Of a DNA stretch of 64,000 nt, positions 19,428-27,962 are shown piece by piece. This stretch comes from Nocardioides sp. GY 10113. Lineage in GTDB: Bacteria > Actinomycetota > Actinomycetes > Propionibacteriales > Nocardioidaceae. The DNA is taken from NCBI RefSeq assembly GCF_004919105.1, contig NZ_STGK01000009.1, positions 1 to 64,000 of the forward strand, in the 5' to 3' direction. Numbering within the stretch: position 1 is the stretch's first letter; each line of letters starts with the position of its first letter. The notes under the pieces were generated by a model, which saw nothing but the letters and a program-made list of their open reading frames with translations, did not search any database and was not told where the DNA came from. The position numbers were made by a program, and so were the translations under genes.

Positions 19428-20846
19428 ATGACCACCACCTCAACACCGCCGGAGAGCACCCCGAGCCGGGCCCGGGAGGACGGCCGCGCGGTCCGCAAGC
19501 GGGTGCCGCGCTCGACCCTCGGAGCGTGGGAGCCGGCGCCCGACCGCGCCGACCCGGTCGCGACGCTGACCGCCCAGGCGGTCGGGCGGGTGCCCGAGCT
19601 GCTCCCCCTCCGGTACCGGCGGATGCTCGCCTCGCCGTTCGCGTTCTACCGCGGAGCCGCGGCGATCATGGCCGGCGACCTCGCTCCGCGGCCACGGACC
19701 GGCCTGCAGGTCCAGCTCGCCGGCGACGCGCACCTGGCCAACTTCGGCGGCTTCGCCGCGGCCGACCGGACCCTGATCTTCGACCTCAACGACTTCGACG
19801 AGACCCTGCCCGGTCCGTTCGAGTGGGACGTCCAACGCCTCGCGGCCAGCTTCGAGGTCGCCGGGCAGAACAACGGCCTGTCCGCCTCGCAACGGGCCAT
19901 GGTCGTCGGACAGGTCGCGGCCACGTACCGGCAGGCCGTCCGGGAGTTCGCCGGCTGGCCACGGCTCTCCGTCTGGTACGCCCGGGTCGGCGCCGACGAC
20001 ATCCTCGATCGGTGGGCCGGCGACCTGCCCGCATCACGGGTGCAGGCGTTCCACCGGGCGATCGACAAGGGCCGGCGGCGGACCAGCGCGAAGGCGCTCT
20101 CCCGCTACTGCGAGCACGCCCCGGACGGCCGGCTGCGGGTGATCAGTCGTCCGCCGGACGTGGTGCCGCTGCGCGACCTCTTCGGCCTCTCCGCAGACGA
20201 GGTACGACGGGCCGCGAACGACGTCGTCGAGACCTACCGCGAGAGCCTCGCCGATGACCGGCGCGCGCTGCTGAGCACCTTCGAGCCCGTCGACGCCGCC
20301 CGCAAGGTGGTCGGCGTCGGATCGGTCGGGATGCGCTGCTTCATCGCGGTCTTCGTGGACGCGGAGGACCACGACGACGGCCTGGTCCTGCAGCTCAAGG
20401 AGGCGACCGCGTCCGTGCTCGAGGCGGCCACCGAGCCCAGCCGCTACGGGCACCACGGGCAGCGGGTGGTCGAGGGCCAACGGCTGATGCAGGCCTCCAG
20501 CGACCTGCTGCTGGGGTGGACGACGGTGCGCGGCATCGACGGCGTCGAGCGCGAGTTCTACGTCCGGCAGATGTGGGACTGGAAGACCTCGCCGGACATC
20601 GACGGGATGGACCACCAGGGGCTCGGGGTCTACGCCGCGATGTGCGGCTGGACGCTGGCTCGGGCCCACTGCCGCACCGGCGACCGGCGCGTGCTGGCCG
20701 GGTACCTCGGCAGCGGGCGGTCCTTCGACCGCGCGATGCAGGAGTTCGCCGCGTCGTACGCCGACCAGAACCAGCGCGACTACGACGCGCTGCGGCGGGC
20801 GGTGGCCGACGGTCGGGTCGAGGCGGCCGACCCGGAGGACCGGTGA
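19428..20846 (+). CDS. DUF2252-family protein
   Basis: A 472-residue cytoplasmic protein of the DUF2252 family, which is distantly kinase-like and of unproven function. Recognisable family segments are PFAFYRGAAAIM, QLAGDAHLANFGGF and FDLNDFDETLPGPFEWDVQRL, with the kinase-like HxxNF and DxND features, plus YVRQMWDWK near the C terminus. The ATG at 19428 is chosen because GGAGG lies six bases upstream; ACGGAGG occurs three times in the 40 bp before it. The stop is overlapped by the GTG of the FUSC-like gene, so the two are coupled. Confidence 0.88.
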   Translation: MTTTSTPPESTPSRAREDGRAVRKRVPRSTLGAWEPAPDRADPVATLTAQAVGRVPELLPLRYRRMLASPFAFYRGAAAIMAGDLAPRPRTGLQVQLAGDAHLANFGGFAAADRTLIFDLNDFDETLPGPFEWDVQRLAASFEVAGQNNGLSASQRAMVVGQVAATYRQAVREFAGWPRLSVWYARVGADDILDRWAGDLPASRVQAFHRAIDKGRRRTSAKALSRYCEHAPDGRLRVISRPPDVVPLRDLFGLSADEVRRAANDVVETYRESLADDRRALLSTFEPVDAARKVVGVGSVGMRCFIAVFVDAEDHDDGLVLQLKEATASVLEAATEPSRYGHHGQRVVEGQRLMQASSDLLLGWTTVRGIDGVEREFYVRQMWDWKTSPDIDGMDHQGLGVYAAMCGWTLARAHCRTGDRRVLAGYLGSGRSFDRAMQEFAASYADQNQRDYDALRRAVADGRVEAADPEDR

Positions 20847-21916
20847 CGCGACTGCTGCGCACCACCGGGAAGCCTCCCCAGTGGGCCCTGGTCGGGTTCC
20901 TGCTGGCGGGCGTGGCCGCGGGCCTCGGCGTGGGGCTGCTGGTCGCGGGCGCCCGGCCGCTGGCGCTGCTGCCCGCCCTGACGTGTGCCGTGGTGAGCGC
21001 CGCCGGCGCCGCCGGACCGCCCCGGTTCGCCGTACCGCTGGCGGTCTGGGCGGCGTACACGACCGTGGTCGTGGTGTGCCTGGGCTACCTCGCCAGCGAC
21101 CGGCCGTGGCTGGCCGGCGGGGCGATGGCGGCGGTCGCGGTGTTCACCTCGGCCGCGGCAGGTGTCGGCCCGCTCGGGATGGTGCTCGGGATGATGAGCA
21201 CCCTGACCTACGTCCTCGCGCTGGTGGTGTCGACCGAGGTCTCCGCGCGGAGCGCGGTGGGCCTCCTCGACGTCGCCGTCTGGGCCGTCGCGGCCGCGCT
21301 CACCGGCTTCGTGGTCGCGGGGGCCGGCGCGCTCCTGCGTCACCGGGGCGACCGCGCGGCGGCCGCGGGGGCCCAGCGACCACCGGCACCCTGGCGTGCC
21401 GTCGCACGGTCGCTGCGCACGCTCGACGAGCACGCCCGCGACGGGATCCGCCGCGCCGTCCCGCTGACCGCCTGCGTCGTCTGGTTCACCGCGTCGGGCT
21501 CCCACGACGCGCTCTGGGTGCTCGTCGCCGCGATGGCGGTGCTGCTGCCGACCGGGAAGAGCACGTGGGAGATGTCGCTGGGCCAGGTGGCCGCCACCGT
21601 CCTCGCGGTCGTCGTGGTGGCGGTCCTGGGTGAGCTGCTGCCGCTCGGCACCCTGCTCGCGGCGGCCGGAGCCGCCTTCCTCCTCGGCCAGGCCTACAAG
21701 CCGGTCGTGCCGCTCCTCGGCGGCGCCGCCACCTCGTTCGCCGCGGTGGTGTTCGTCGGCGCGCCCTCGGCCGACCTGACCGGCACCGGCGCCCTCCGGC
21801 TGGTCGACACCCTGATCGGGGTCGGGATCGCCCTGGCGGCGAACTACCTGCTGTGGCCCCGCGACCGCCCCGACGACGCCGAGGTGATCACCGAGCCGAC
21901 CGCGACCCCCGAGTGA
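20843..21916 (+). CDS. FUSC-like integral membrane protein
   Basis: A 357-residue protein with two bundles of about six hydrophobic segments separated by a basic cytoplasmic linker around residues 170-195. That two-bundle layout is typical of the fusaric acid resistance/aromatic acid exporter (FUSC) superfamily. The second half, from PLTACVVWFTASGSHDALWVLVAAMAVLLPT, is the most FUSC-like part. It starts at GTG overlapping the DUF2252 stop (GTGA). A transport role is inferred from the family; the substrate is unknown. Confidence 0.85.
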   Translation: MTRLLRTTGKPPQWALVGFLLAGVAAGLGVGLLVAGARPLALLPALTCAVVSAAGAAGPPRFAVPLAVWAAYTTVVVVCLGYLASDRPWLAGGAMAAVAVFTSAAAGVGPLGMVLGMMSTLTYVLALVVSTEVSARSAVGLLDVAVWAVAAALTGFVVAGAGALLRHRGDRAAAAGAQRPPAPWRAVARSLRTLDEHARDGIRRAVPLTACVVWFTASGSHDALWVLVAAMAVLLPTGKSTWEMSLGQVAATVLAVVVVAVLGELLPLGTLLAAAGAAFLLGQAYKPVVPLLGGAATSFAAVVFVGAPSADLTGTGALRLVDTLIGVGIALAANYLLWPRDRPDDAEVITEPTATPE

Positions 21917-21925
21917 CGGGTCCGG

Positions 21926-22195
21926 CTAGGACCTGAAGGCGCGACCGCACAGCGAGCGGTACAGCCTGATCTCCAGCTGGATGCCGCGCGGCACCGGCCA
22001 GGCGAGCGACTCGATCGCCTCGGCGTAGGCGAGCAGCGCGTCCAGGGTGTCCGAGCGGGCCGCGTGGGCGGCATCGCTGCGCAGCGGGGTCTTGCCGGCC
22101 TGCGTCCGCTCCGAGGAGCGGGCCGCCTCCACGTCATCCCAGAGCCGGGCGAGCCGACTATGCCGCACTGCGAAACCCGCCACCGGCACCGTCAC
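21926..22195 (-). CDS. Small hypothetical protein (89 aa)
   Basis: A short soluble protein starting at GTG (VTVPVAGFAVRHSRL). It appears largely helical, with RLWDDVEAARSS, TLDALLAYAEAIESL and GIQLEIRLYRSLCG. The frame remains open upstream to 22453, but that stretch is Arg/Pro-rich and looks non-coding. It converges with the FUSC-like gene nine bases away. I recognise no domain. The start is uncertain because no good ribosome binding site is visible. Confidence 0.55.
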   Translation of the reverse strand: MTVPVAGFAVRHSRLARLWDDVEAARSSERTQAGKTPLRSDAAHAARSDTLDALLAYAEAIESLAWPVPRGIQLEIRLYRSLCGRAFRS

Positions 22196-22479
22196 GCGCC
22201 ACACCCCGCCCTGTTGGTCCCGTCCCGACCGTTCACGCGATGCGCCTCTCCACCGACGGCGTGGGCGCAGCGGATGCGCGTCCTCGACGGCTGCTGTCGA
22301 CAGTACACGCCACCGGTCGACCGTGCCGCCGGGCGAACGACGCCGGAGCGCCGGGCGGAGCGCCGCCCGGGCACTTCGCCACGGGCCGAGAAGACGATCG
22401 GCCCTGCCGGCCCCGGGCCCCGCGGAGTGGACTGGCAGGTGAGGGACTCGCACCTGACCCTGCCGTGGAGGAGGCGGTC

Positions 22480-23151
22480 ATGACCCGAGCGCGAGGACGG
22501 GTCACCACGATGGCGGTGCTCGCCGCCGCGGGCGGCGTGATGGCCGGCATCGGCGGCGCGGTGCACGGCGTCGGCGAGGTGCTGCAGGGCAGCGGCCGCC
22601 CCGACGGCCTCTTCATCGACTCCTGGGCCACCGGCCGGATCGCGAGCAACCTCGGCGGCGAGCCCGGGCTGACCGTCGTACCCGACGTGCTGGTGAGCGG
22701 TGTGCTGACGCTGCTGGCGTCGGCCGCGGTCGTCTGGTGGTCGGCCGGCCACCTCGACCACCGGTACGGCGGCCGGGTGCTGGCCGTGCTGTCGCTGGCC
22801 CTGCTGCTGGTCGGCGGCGGCGTCGGCCCGCCGGTGATGGGCCTGCTCGCCGCGCTCGTCGCGGGCGCCGCGAACCGGGCACGGCGGGGACCTGCCCGGC
22901 GGGCACAGGGACCGGCCGACCGGGCCCTCGCGGCCACCTGGCCCACGCTGTTCTGGCTCTGCCTGGCCGACTACGCCCTCCTGGTCGTCGGCTCGCTCGC
23001 GGCCGGCGTGGTGCTCGACGTCGACATCTCCGACGTCTTCGTCTACGGGCTGTTCCTCACCCTGGTGCTGATGCCCCTGGCCGCCCTCGCCGGCACTGCG
23101 CGGGTGGCCGCGACGACGCGCACGCCGGACACGGTGAGGTCAGCCGGCTGA
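22480..23151 (+). CDS. Hypothetical membrane protein
   Basis: A 223-residue protein with about five to six hydrophobic segments. The first (MAVLAAAGGVMAGIGGAVHGVGEVLQG) leads into an extracytoplasmic loop with DGLFIDSWATGRIASNLGGEPG, and the last ends in a short basic tail. A strong GGAGGAGG precedes the ATG by six bases. The 284 bp upstream (22196-22479) hold no supported gene. Its last 12 bases overlap the convergent VOC gene. The family was not recognised; the profile is that of small actinobacterial membrane proteins with no assigned role. Confidence 0.8.
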   Translation: MTRARGRVTTMAVLAAAGGVMAGIGGAVHGVGEVLQGSGRPDGLFIDSWATGRIASNLGGEPGLTVVPDVLVSGVLTLLASAAVVWWSAGHLDHRYGGRVLAVLSLALLLVGGGVGPPVMGLLAALVAGAANRARRGPARRAQGPADRALAATWPTLFWLCLADYALLVVGSLAAGVVLDVDISDVFVYGLFLTLVLMPLAALAGTARVAATTRTPDTVRSAG

Positions 23152-23802
23152 CTGCCCCGCACCCGGCACGTGGGGCGTGATCAGCGCGGTCCGCACCGAC
23201 ATCCCCAGGTCGCGGGTCCGCAGCGTGGTGATCCGACGACCCGGCTGGACCGCGTCCTTCGGGGTGCCGGCCGCCTCGCCGAGCAGCGCGACGACGGCGT
23301 CGAGGTCCTCGACGACGTGGGTCAGCCCCCACAGGCGGGCAGGCTCGTCGGAGGACTCGCCCGGGGAGCCGACGACCTCCAGGATCACCTCGCCGAGCCG
23401 GTAGAAGACCTGGCGCACCGGCCGCCCGCCCAGGTCGCCGTCGCGCTCGCGACGCGGCTCCAGCCCGAGGCCGGCGAGCGCGGCGACGGTGCGGTCCAGG
23501 TGGGGCGAGAGCAGCACCACGTGGTCGACGTGCGTCACCCCGTTCGGGTGCTCGGCGCCCGCGGCCGGCGGCTCGTCGCAGAGCGCGGTCGGGACGCCGT
23601 CCACCTCCGCCGGTACGCCGGGGGGAAGCCCGCGCAGCGCCCAGCCGACGATCCCGCGGCCCGCGTCGGGCCCGGCCAGCCGGATCCGCACCGAGCCGAC
23701 CCGGCACACCGGCCCGCCCGGCCCCTCGTCGACGGCGAACCCCGCCGCCACCCACGCCTCCGGCGGGTCGGCGACGACCAGCTCGGCGACGGTGACGGTC
23801 AC
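23140..23802 (-). CDS. VOC-superfamily (glyoxalase-like) protein
   Basis: A 220-residue protein with two betaalphabetabetabeta-type modules. The second half contains VTHVDHVVLLSPHLDRTVAALAGLGLEP, the classic beginning of a glyoxalase/bleomycin-resistance fold with His as a likely metal ligand, and QVFYRLGEVILEVVGSPG with Glu as another. The N-terminal half is a diverged module. The GTG start overlaps the stop of the upstream VOC gene (GTGA), so they are coupled. Substrate unknown. The 3' end overlaps the convergent membrane protein gene by 12 bp. Confidence 0.85.
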   Translation of the reverse strand: MTVTVAELVVADPPEAWVAAGFAVDEGPGGPVCRVGSVRIRLAGPDAGRGIVGWALRGLPPGVPAEVDGVPTALCDEPPAAGAEHPNGVTHVDHVVLLSPHLDRTVAALAGLGLEPRRERDGDLGGRPVRQVFYRLGEVILEVVGSPGESSDEPARLWGLTHVVEDLDAVVALLGEAAGTPKDAVQPGRRITTLRTRDLGMSVRTALITPHVPGAGQSAG

Positions 23803-24212
23803 GACGCGGCGACCCCGCCCAGGTTCAGCTGCCACGAGACGCCGTACTTGTCGTTGACCCAGCCGAAGCGGGTGCTGAACCCGTAGTCCCCCAGCGGCAT
23901 CAGCGCCTGGCCGCCCTCGACGAGCGCCGCGAACAGCCCGTCGAGCTGCTCGTGGGTCTCGGCCTGGATCCAGATCGAGAGCGACGGGGTGAAGTCGAAG
24001 CCGTGCTCGACGAAGCTGTCGGAGGCGAAGAAGTCCTGGCCGGCGAGCCGGAAGTGCGCCCGCATCACGGTGCCCTCCGGCCCCGGCCCGTCGGCGCCGT
24101 ACAGGTCCGCAGAGACGATCTCGCCGTCGTCGAACAGCGAGGTGTAGAGCTCCATGGCCTCGCGGGCGACGCCGCCCTGGAACATGAGGAAGGGGGTGGC
24201 ACTCGTCGTCAC
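23799..24212 (-). CDS. PhnB-like VOC family protein
   Basis: A 137-residue member of the PhnB/'3-demethylubiquinone methyltransferase'-like branch of the VOC fold. It begins TTSATPFLMFQGGVAREAMELYTSLFDDGEI, the typical PhnB opening, and ends with DYGFSTRFGWVNDKYGVSWQLNL. Proteins of this type are often annotated as methyltransferases, but they are VOC proteins without a demonstrated activity. It starts at GTG and precedes the second VOC gene in a two-gene unit. Confidence 0.88.
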   Translation of the reverse strand: MTTSATPFLMFQGGVAREAMELYTSLFDDGEIVSADLYGADGPGPEGTVMRAHFRLAGQDFFASDSFVEHGFDFTPSLSIWIQAETHEQLDGLFAALVEGGQALMPLGDYGFSTRFGWVNDKYGVSWQLNLGGVAAS

Positions 24213-24319
24213 GGCGCCGACTCTAGCCGGGTCCCGGACCGCGGCCGCCGGGACCGCGCCCGCCCGGCCCGCCGTTCGGCGCCATTGCACTGGTCGAGCC
24301 GGAGGACCATGCTTCCGAG

Positions 24320-25207
24320 ATGACACGTGGTCCGCGCGACGGTTGGGTCACCGCCCCCGACGGCACGCGCATCGCCTACCGGGACCACGGTGGCGACGGC
24401 CCCGGACTGCTCCTGCTGCACGGCGGCGGGGCGAACCTGGAGTCGATGGACCAGTGGGCCGACCGGTTCCGCGCCACCCGACGCTGCGTCGCGGTCGACC
24501 TGCGCTGCTGCGGCCAGTCCGACGACGTCGCCCACTTCTCGCTGACCGAGGCGGCGGAGGACCTCGACGCGGTGGTGGACCACCTCGCCCTCGGCCCGGT
24601 CGACGTCCTCGGGCACTCGATGGGCGGCTTCGTCGGCGGCTTCTACGGCACCCGGCACCCCGAGAGCCGGATCGTGAGCATCGACGGGTTCGGGCCGGGC
24701 ACGGTCACCGTCGGCTCCGACGCGGAGCGCGCGGAGTTCGGCGCCTTCCAGGCCTCGATGCGCGAGCAGTTCTTCGCCATGACCGCGCCACCCGACCGCG
24801 GCGACGACGCGTGGCGCGACGCCCAGGTCGACGCCCTCTGCGCGCTCTTCCCGGCGATCGGCTACACGGCGCCCAACGCTCGGGCGATGGCCGCGCGCAA
24901 CTTCGTCGTCGCTCAGGACGGCACCTTCCGGAGAAGGCCCCCGCGGCACCTCTTCGCCGACGCCTTCGCCGACGACGGCGCCGCCGACATCCTGCGGATG
25001 TATCGCCACACCAGCGGCCCGGCCCTCATCGTCCGCTGCACCGAGTCGGGCGCCCCCGCCGTCCTCGACACCGAGCTGGACGGGCTGTGCGCGGAGAACC
25101 CGCACATCACCGTGCTCCGGCTCCCGCTGACCCACCTGGCGCCGGCCTGGGACGCGATCGACGAGGTGGCCCACCACGCGGCGCGGTTCCTCGCGACCGC
25201 CACCTGA
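24320..25207 (+). CDS. Alpha/beta-fold hydrolase
   Basis: A 295-residue hydrolase of the alpha/beta superfamily. The oxyanion-hole region is LLLLHGGGANLESMDQW, the nucleophile elbow is GHSMGG (Ser near residue 99), and a plausible catalytic His is in LPLTHLAPAWD near the C terminus. The order of the fold elements is complete, so the enzyme is probably active, but the substrate (an ester, epoxide or haloalkane) cannot be read from sequence. It diverges from the VOC pair across 107 bp. Confidence 0.9.
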   Translation: MTRGPRDGWVTAPDGTRIAYRDHGGDGPGLLLLHGGGANLESMDQWADRFRATRRCVAVDLRCCGQSDDVAHFSLTEAAEDLDAVVDHLALGPVDVLGHSMGGFVGGFYGTRHPESRIVSIDGFGPGTVTVGSDAERAEFGAFQASMREQFFAMTAPPDRGDDAWRDAQVDALCALFPAIGYTAPNARAMAARNFVVAQDGTFRRRPPRHLFADAFADDGAADILRMYRHTSGPALIVRCTESGAPAVLDTELDGLCAENPHITVLRLPLTHLAPAWDAIDEVAHHAARFLATAT

Positions 25208-25344
25208 CGTAGAGCGGGCTCACCCCCGCCGGGCTCGGTGTGGCCGGCCTCGGTGGGGTCGGGTCGAGGCGTGATCCGCGGTCCTCCGGCAGCGACCCGC
25301 CACGACCCGCCTCGAACCGGGTCTCGTGGTGGGATCCTGCGGTG

Positions 25345-25713
25345 GTGATCCGTGAGCTCATCGGCGTGTACAACGCCAACGGCGGCCTGCTCGGTGAGGC
25401 CGCCTACGTCTGGGGCCGCCTCCGCCACACCCGCCATTGCGCCCTGTGCGACATCACGCACTCCCCCTGGCGCCGCAAACCCGCCTGGGACGACCTCGCT
25501 GCCCGGCTGCCCGTGCCGTTCACGCTGCTGCACCTCAACGAGCTGCCGGCCGATGTCGCAACGCTCATCGAGGAGATCGGCGCTCCAGCCGTCGTGGGTC
25601 GCACGCCGGACCTGGCGCTGGTGCCGGTGCTGACGGCCGACGAGCTCGACGAGGTGGCGGGCGACGTGCCGGCGTTCGAGCGACTGCTCGACGCCCGGTT
25701 GGCGGATCACTAG
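25345..25713 (+). CDS. Hypothetical protein with HCALCDITH motif
   Basis: A 122-residue soluble protein beginning at one of two adjacent GTG codons (25342 or 25345). After LIGVYNANGGLLGEAAYVWGRL comes RHTRHCALCDITHS, a Cys-x-x-Cys with three nearby histidines that could bind a metal or act as a redox pair. The C-terminal half (VPFTLLHLNELP, APAVVGRTPDLALVPVLTADELD) resembles an alpha/beta domain. No family name comes to mind. The frame upstream of the GTGs is open but Arg/Pro-rich and unlikely to be translated. Confidence 0.75.
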   Translation: MIRELIGVYNANGGLLGEAAYVWGRLRHTRHCALCDITHSPWRRKPAWDDLAARLPVPFTLLHLNELPADVATLIEEIGAPAVVGRTPDLALVPVLTADELDEVAGDVPAFERLLDARLADH

Positions 25714-25825
25714 GTCCGACGACCGACCGGCGCGCGCGGCCCGGCGGATCGGTCCGGGACGCGCCCGCGATCGGCATCGGCCCGCACGCGCCTGAGCGCC
25801 GGCGCTGCCGGCCGCGAGCGAGGTC

Positions 25826-26731
25826 ATGGCCCAGACTGAGCCAATGATCGACGAGGTGGACACCGGGCGAGTGCTGTGGGGCGCCGTCGTCTTCGGCGTG
25901 GCGTTGATGCTGGCCGTCGTGGCGCGTCGGGTGCTGGTGGTGGCGCTCGACCGGGAGGGCTCCGAGCGACACACGGGCAGGATGATCGGGCGCCTGCTCG
26001 GGGTGGTGATCGTCATCGGCGGTCTCGTGTACGCCCTCGAGATCGCCGGGGTGCGCGTCGGCCCGATGCTCGGCGCGCTGGGGATCGGCGGCATCGCACT
26101 GGCGTTCGCGGCCCAGGACGTGCTGTCGAACTTCATCGCCGGCGTGCTGCTGCAGGTTCGTCGTCCGTTCACGGTCGGCGACGAGATCGGCAGCGGGGAC
26201 TACGAGGGACGGGTGGTGGACATCAACCTGCGCACCGTGCGGATCAGGACCTACGACGGGCTCACGGTCTATCTTCCCAACGCCGAGGTGCTGCAGAGTC
26301 CGATCGTCAACTTCACCAAGACCTCGTCGAACAGGACCTCGATCACGGTGGGCGTCGCGTACGACTCCGACCTCGAGCGCGTCCGGGAGCTCCTGCTCGA
26401 GGCCTGCGGAGGGGCCGAGGGGGTCAACGCGTTCCCCGAGCCGGAGGTCTGGGTGGAGTCGTTCGGGGAGTCGTCGATCGACATCGCTGTTCGCTACTGG
26501 CATGCCGCCGACATCGCGAGCAGGTGGCGCACACGCAACGCGGTCGCCATGGCGGTGAAGTCCGCGTTCGACCGAGCGGGGGTGGTGATCCCCTTCCCCC
26601 AGCGCACCGTGTGGCTCGGTGCTGGCTCCGCGACGCTGCGGCTGGAGCCGGATCGCACCGCCCCGGGGGACCGAGCGGCGGCGGAGACCGAAGGGGACGG
26701 CCAGGAGGGTCGGGACCGGGACGGAGGATGA
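25826..26731 (+). CDS. Small-conductance mechanosensitive channel (MscS family)
   Basis: A 301-residue MscS-type channel that would release solutes on hypo-osmotic shock. Three membrane segments are visible (about 13-37, 50-72, 75-105). The third carries the family's Gly/Ala-rich pore helix GALGIGGIALAFAAQDVLSNFIAG, continuing into RRPFTVGDEI, the start of the beta-domain, with VVDINLRTVRIRTYDG and YLPNAEV following. The C-terminal tail after about residue 265 is charged and disordered-looking. It stands alone between the HCALCDITH gene and convergent ychF. Confidence 0.92.
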   Translation: MAQTEPMIDEVDTGRVLWGAVVFGVALMLAVVARRVLVVALDREGSERHTGRMIGRLLGVVIVIGGLVYALEIAGVRVGPMLGALGIGGIALAFAAQDVLSNFIAGVLLQVRRPFTVGDEIGSGDYEGRVVDINLRTVRIRTYDGLTVYLPNAEVLQSPIVNFTKTSSNRTSITVGVAYDSDLERVRELLLEACGGAEGVNAFPEPEVWVESFGESSIDIAVRYWHAADIASRWRTRNAVAMAVKSAFDRAGVVIPFPQRTVWLGAGSATLRLEPDRTAPGDRAAAETEGDGQEGRDRDGG

Positions 26732-26760
26732 CCGCGTCCGCGCTGCGCGGACCCGTCGGC

Positions 26761-27834
26761 TCAGACGTTGAAGCGGAACTCCACCACGTCGCCGTCGGCC
26801 ATCACGTAGTCCTTGCCCTCCATGCGGACCTTGCCGGCCTCCTTGGCCTTCACCATGGAGCCGGCCTCGACCAGGTCCTCGAAGGAGACGATCTCGGCCT
26901 TGATGAAGCCCTTCTGGAAGTCGGTGTGGATGACACCGGCGGCCTCGGGGGCGGTCGAGCCCTTCTTGATCGTCCAGGCGCGGGCCTCCTTGGGCCCGGC
27001 GGTCAGGTAGGTCTGCAGGCCGAGGGTGTCGAAGCCGACGCGGGCCAGCACCTCCAGGCCGGGCTCGGCGATGCCGGCCTCGGCGAGGAACTCGGCGGCC
27101 TCCTCGTCGTCGAGCTCGATCAGCTCGGACTCGAACTTGGCGTCCAGGAAGATCGCCTCGGCGGGGGCGACCAGCTCGCGCATCCTGTCCTTGAGCGCCT
27201 CGTCGGCGAGCTCGTCGGGGTCGCAGTTGAAGACGTAGATGAAGGGCTTGGCGGTCAGCAGCGACAGCTCGCGCAGCAGGTCGCGGTCGATCGAGGTGGC
27301 GATGATCGGCGTACCGGACTCGAGCGCCTCCTTGGCGGCCTTCGCGGCCTCCAGGTTCGGCGCGAGGTCCTTGACCTTGCGGACCTCCTTCTCCAGCCGG
27401 ACGACGGACTTCTCGACCGTCTCCAGGTCGGCGAGGATCAGCTCGGTCTGGATGGTGGAGATGTCGTTGGCGGGGTTGACCTCGCCGTCGACGTGGGTGA
27501 CGTCCTCGTCACGGAAGACCCGGGTCACCTGGCAGATCGCCGCCGACTCACGGATGTGGGAGAGGAACTTGTTGCCCAGGCCCTCACCCTGGGAGGCGCC
27601 GCGGACGATGCCGGCGATGTCGACGAACTCGACGGTGGCGGGCAGCACCCGCTCGGAGGAGAAGATCCCGGCGAGCTGCTCGAGGCGCGGGTCCGGGACG
27701 CCGACGACGCCGACGTTGGGCTCGATCGTGGCGAACGGGTAGTTCGCCGCCAGCACGTCGTTCTTGGTCAGCGCGTTGAAGAGCGTCGACTTGCCTGCGT
27801 TCGGGAGTCCGACGATGCCGATGGTAAGAGCCAC
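26761..27834 (-). CDS. ychF: Redox-regulated ATPase/GTPase YchF
   Basis: A 357-residue universally conserved Obg-family P-loop NTPase that prefers ATP and associates with ribosomes. The P-loop is GLPNAGKST (residues 8-16), switch II DIAGIVRGASQGEGLGNKFL, and the NKxD position is altered (FNCDPDE), as expected for this ATP-binding branch. A coiled-coil helical insert follows, and a TGS domain closes the protein (FQKGFIKAEIVSFEDL, then GKDYVMADGDVVEFRFNV). The GTG start is set by the family's usual ALTIGIVG beginning. It diverges from ppk2 across 128 bp. Confidence 0.96.
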   Translation of the reverse strand: MALTIGIVGLPNAGKSTLFNALTKNDVLAANYPFATIEPNVGVVGVPDPRLEQLAGIFSSERVLPATVEFVDIAGIVRGASQGEGLGNKFLSHIRESAAICQVTRVFRDEDVTHVDGEVNPANDISTIQTELILADLETVEKSVVRLEKEVRKVKDLAPNLEAAKAAKEALESGTPIIATSIDRDLLRELSLLTAKPFIYVFNCDPDELADEALKDRMRELVAPAEAIFLDAKFESELIELDDEEAAEFLAEAGIAEPGLEVLARVGFDTLGLQTYLTAGPKEARAWTIKKGSTAPEAAGVIHTDFQKGFIKAEIVSFEDLVEAGSMVKAKEAGKVRMEGKDYVMADGDVVEFRFNV

Positions 27835-27962
27835 GAGGGGCGATTCTACGGCCGCGCGACGGCACGTCCCCAATCCGAGGCCTCCCGCTGCGCCGCCGGA
27901 ACGACCACAATACGAGTCCGGAGACGAACCCGGAGACGAACCCGGAGCGGGTCAGGCCCGCG

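Noticed and set aside
22294-22303. CTGTCGACAG palindrome as a LexA-type SOS box
   Set aside because: Actinobacterial LexA sites resemble TCGAACATGTTCGA; this 10-bp palindrome lacks that core and has no damage-response gene beside it.
22196-22479. Several overlapping short frames between the 89-aa gene and the membrane protein gene
   Set aside because: All are Arg/Pro/Ala-rich without ribosome binding sites or recognisable sequence; I see no gene here.
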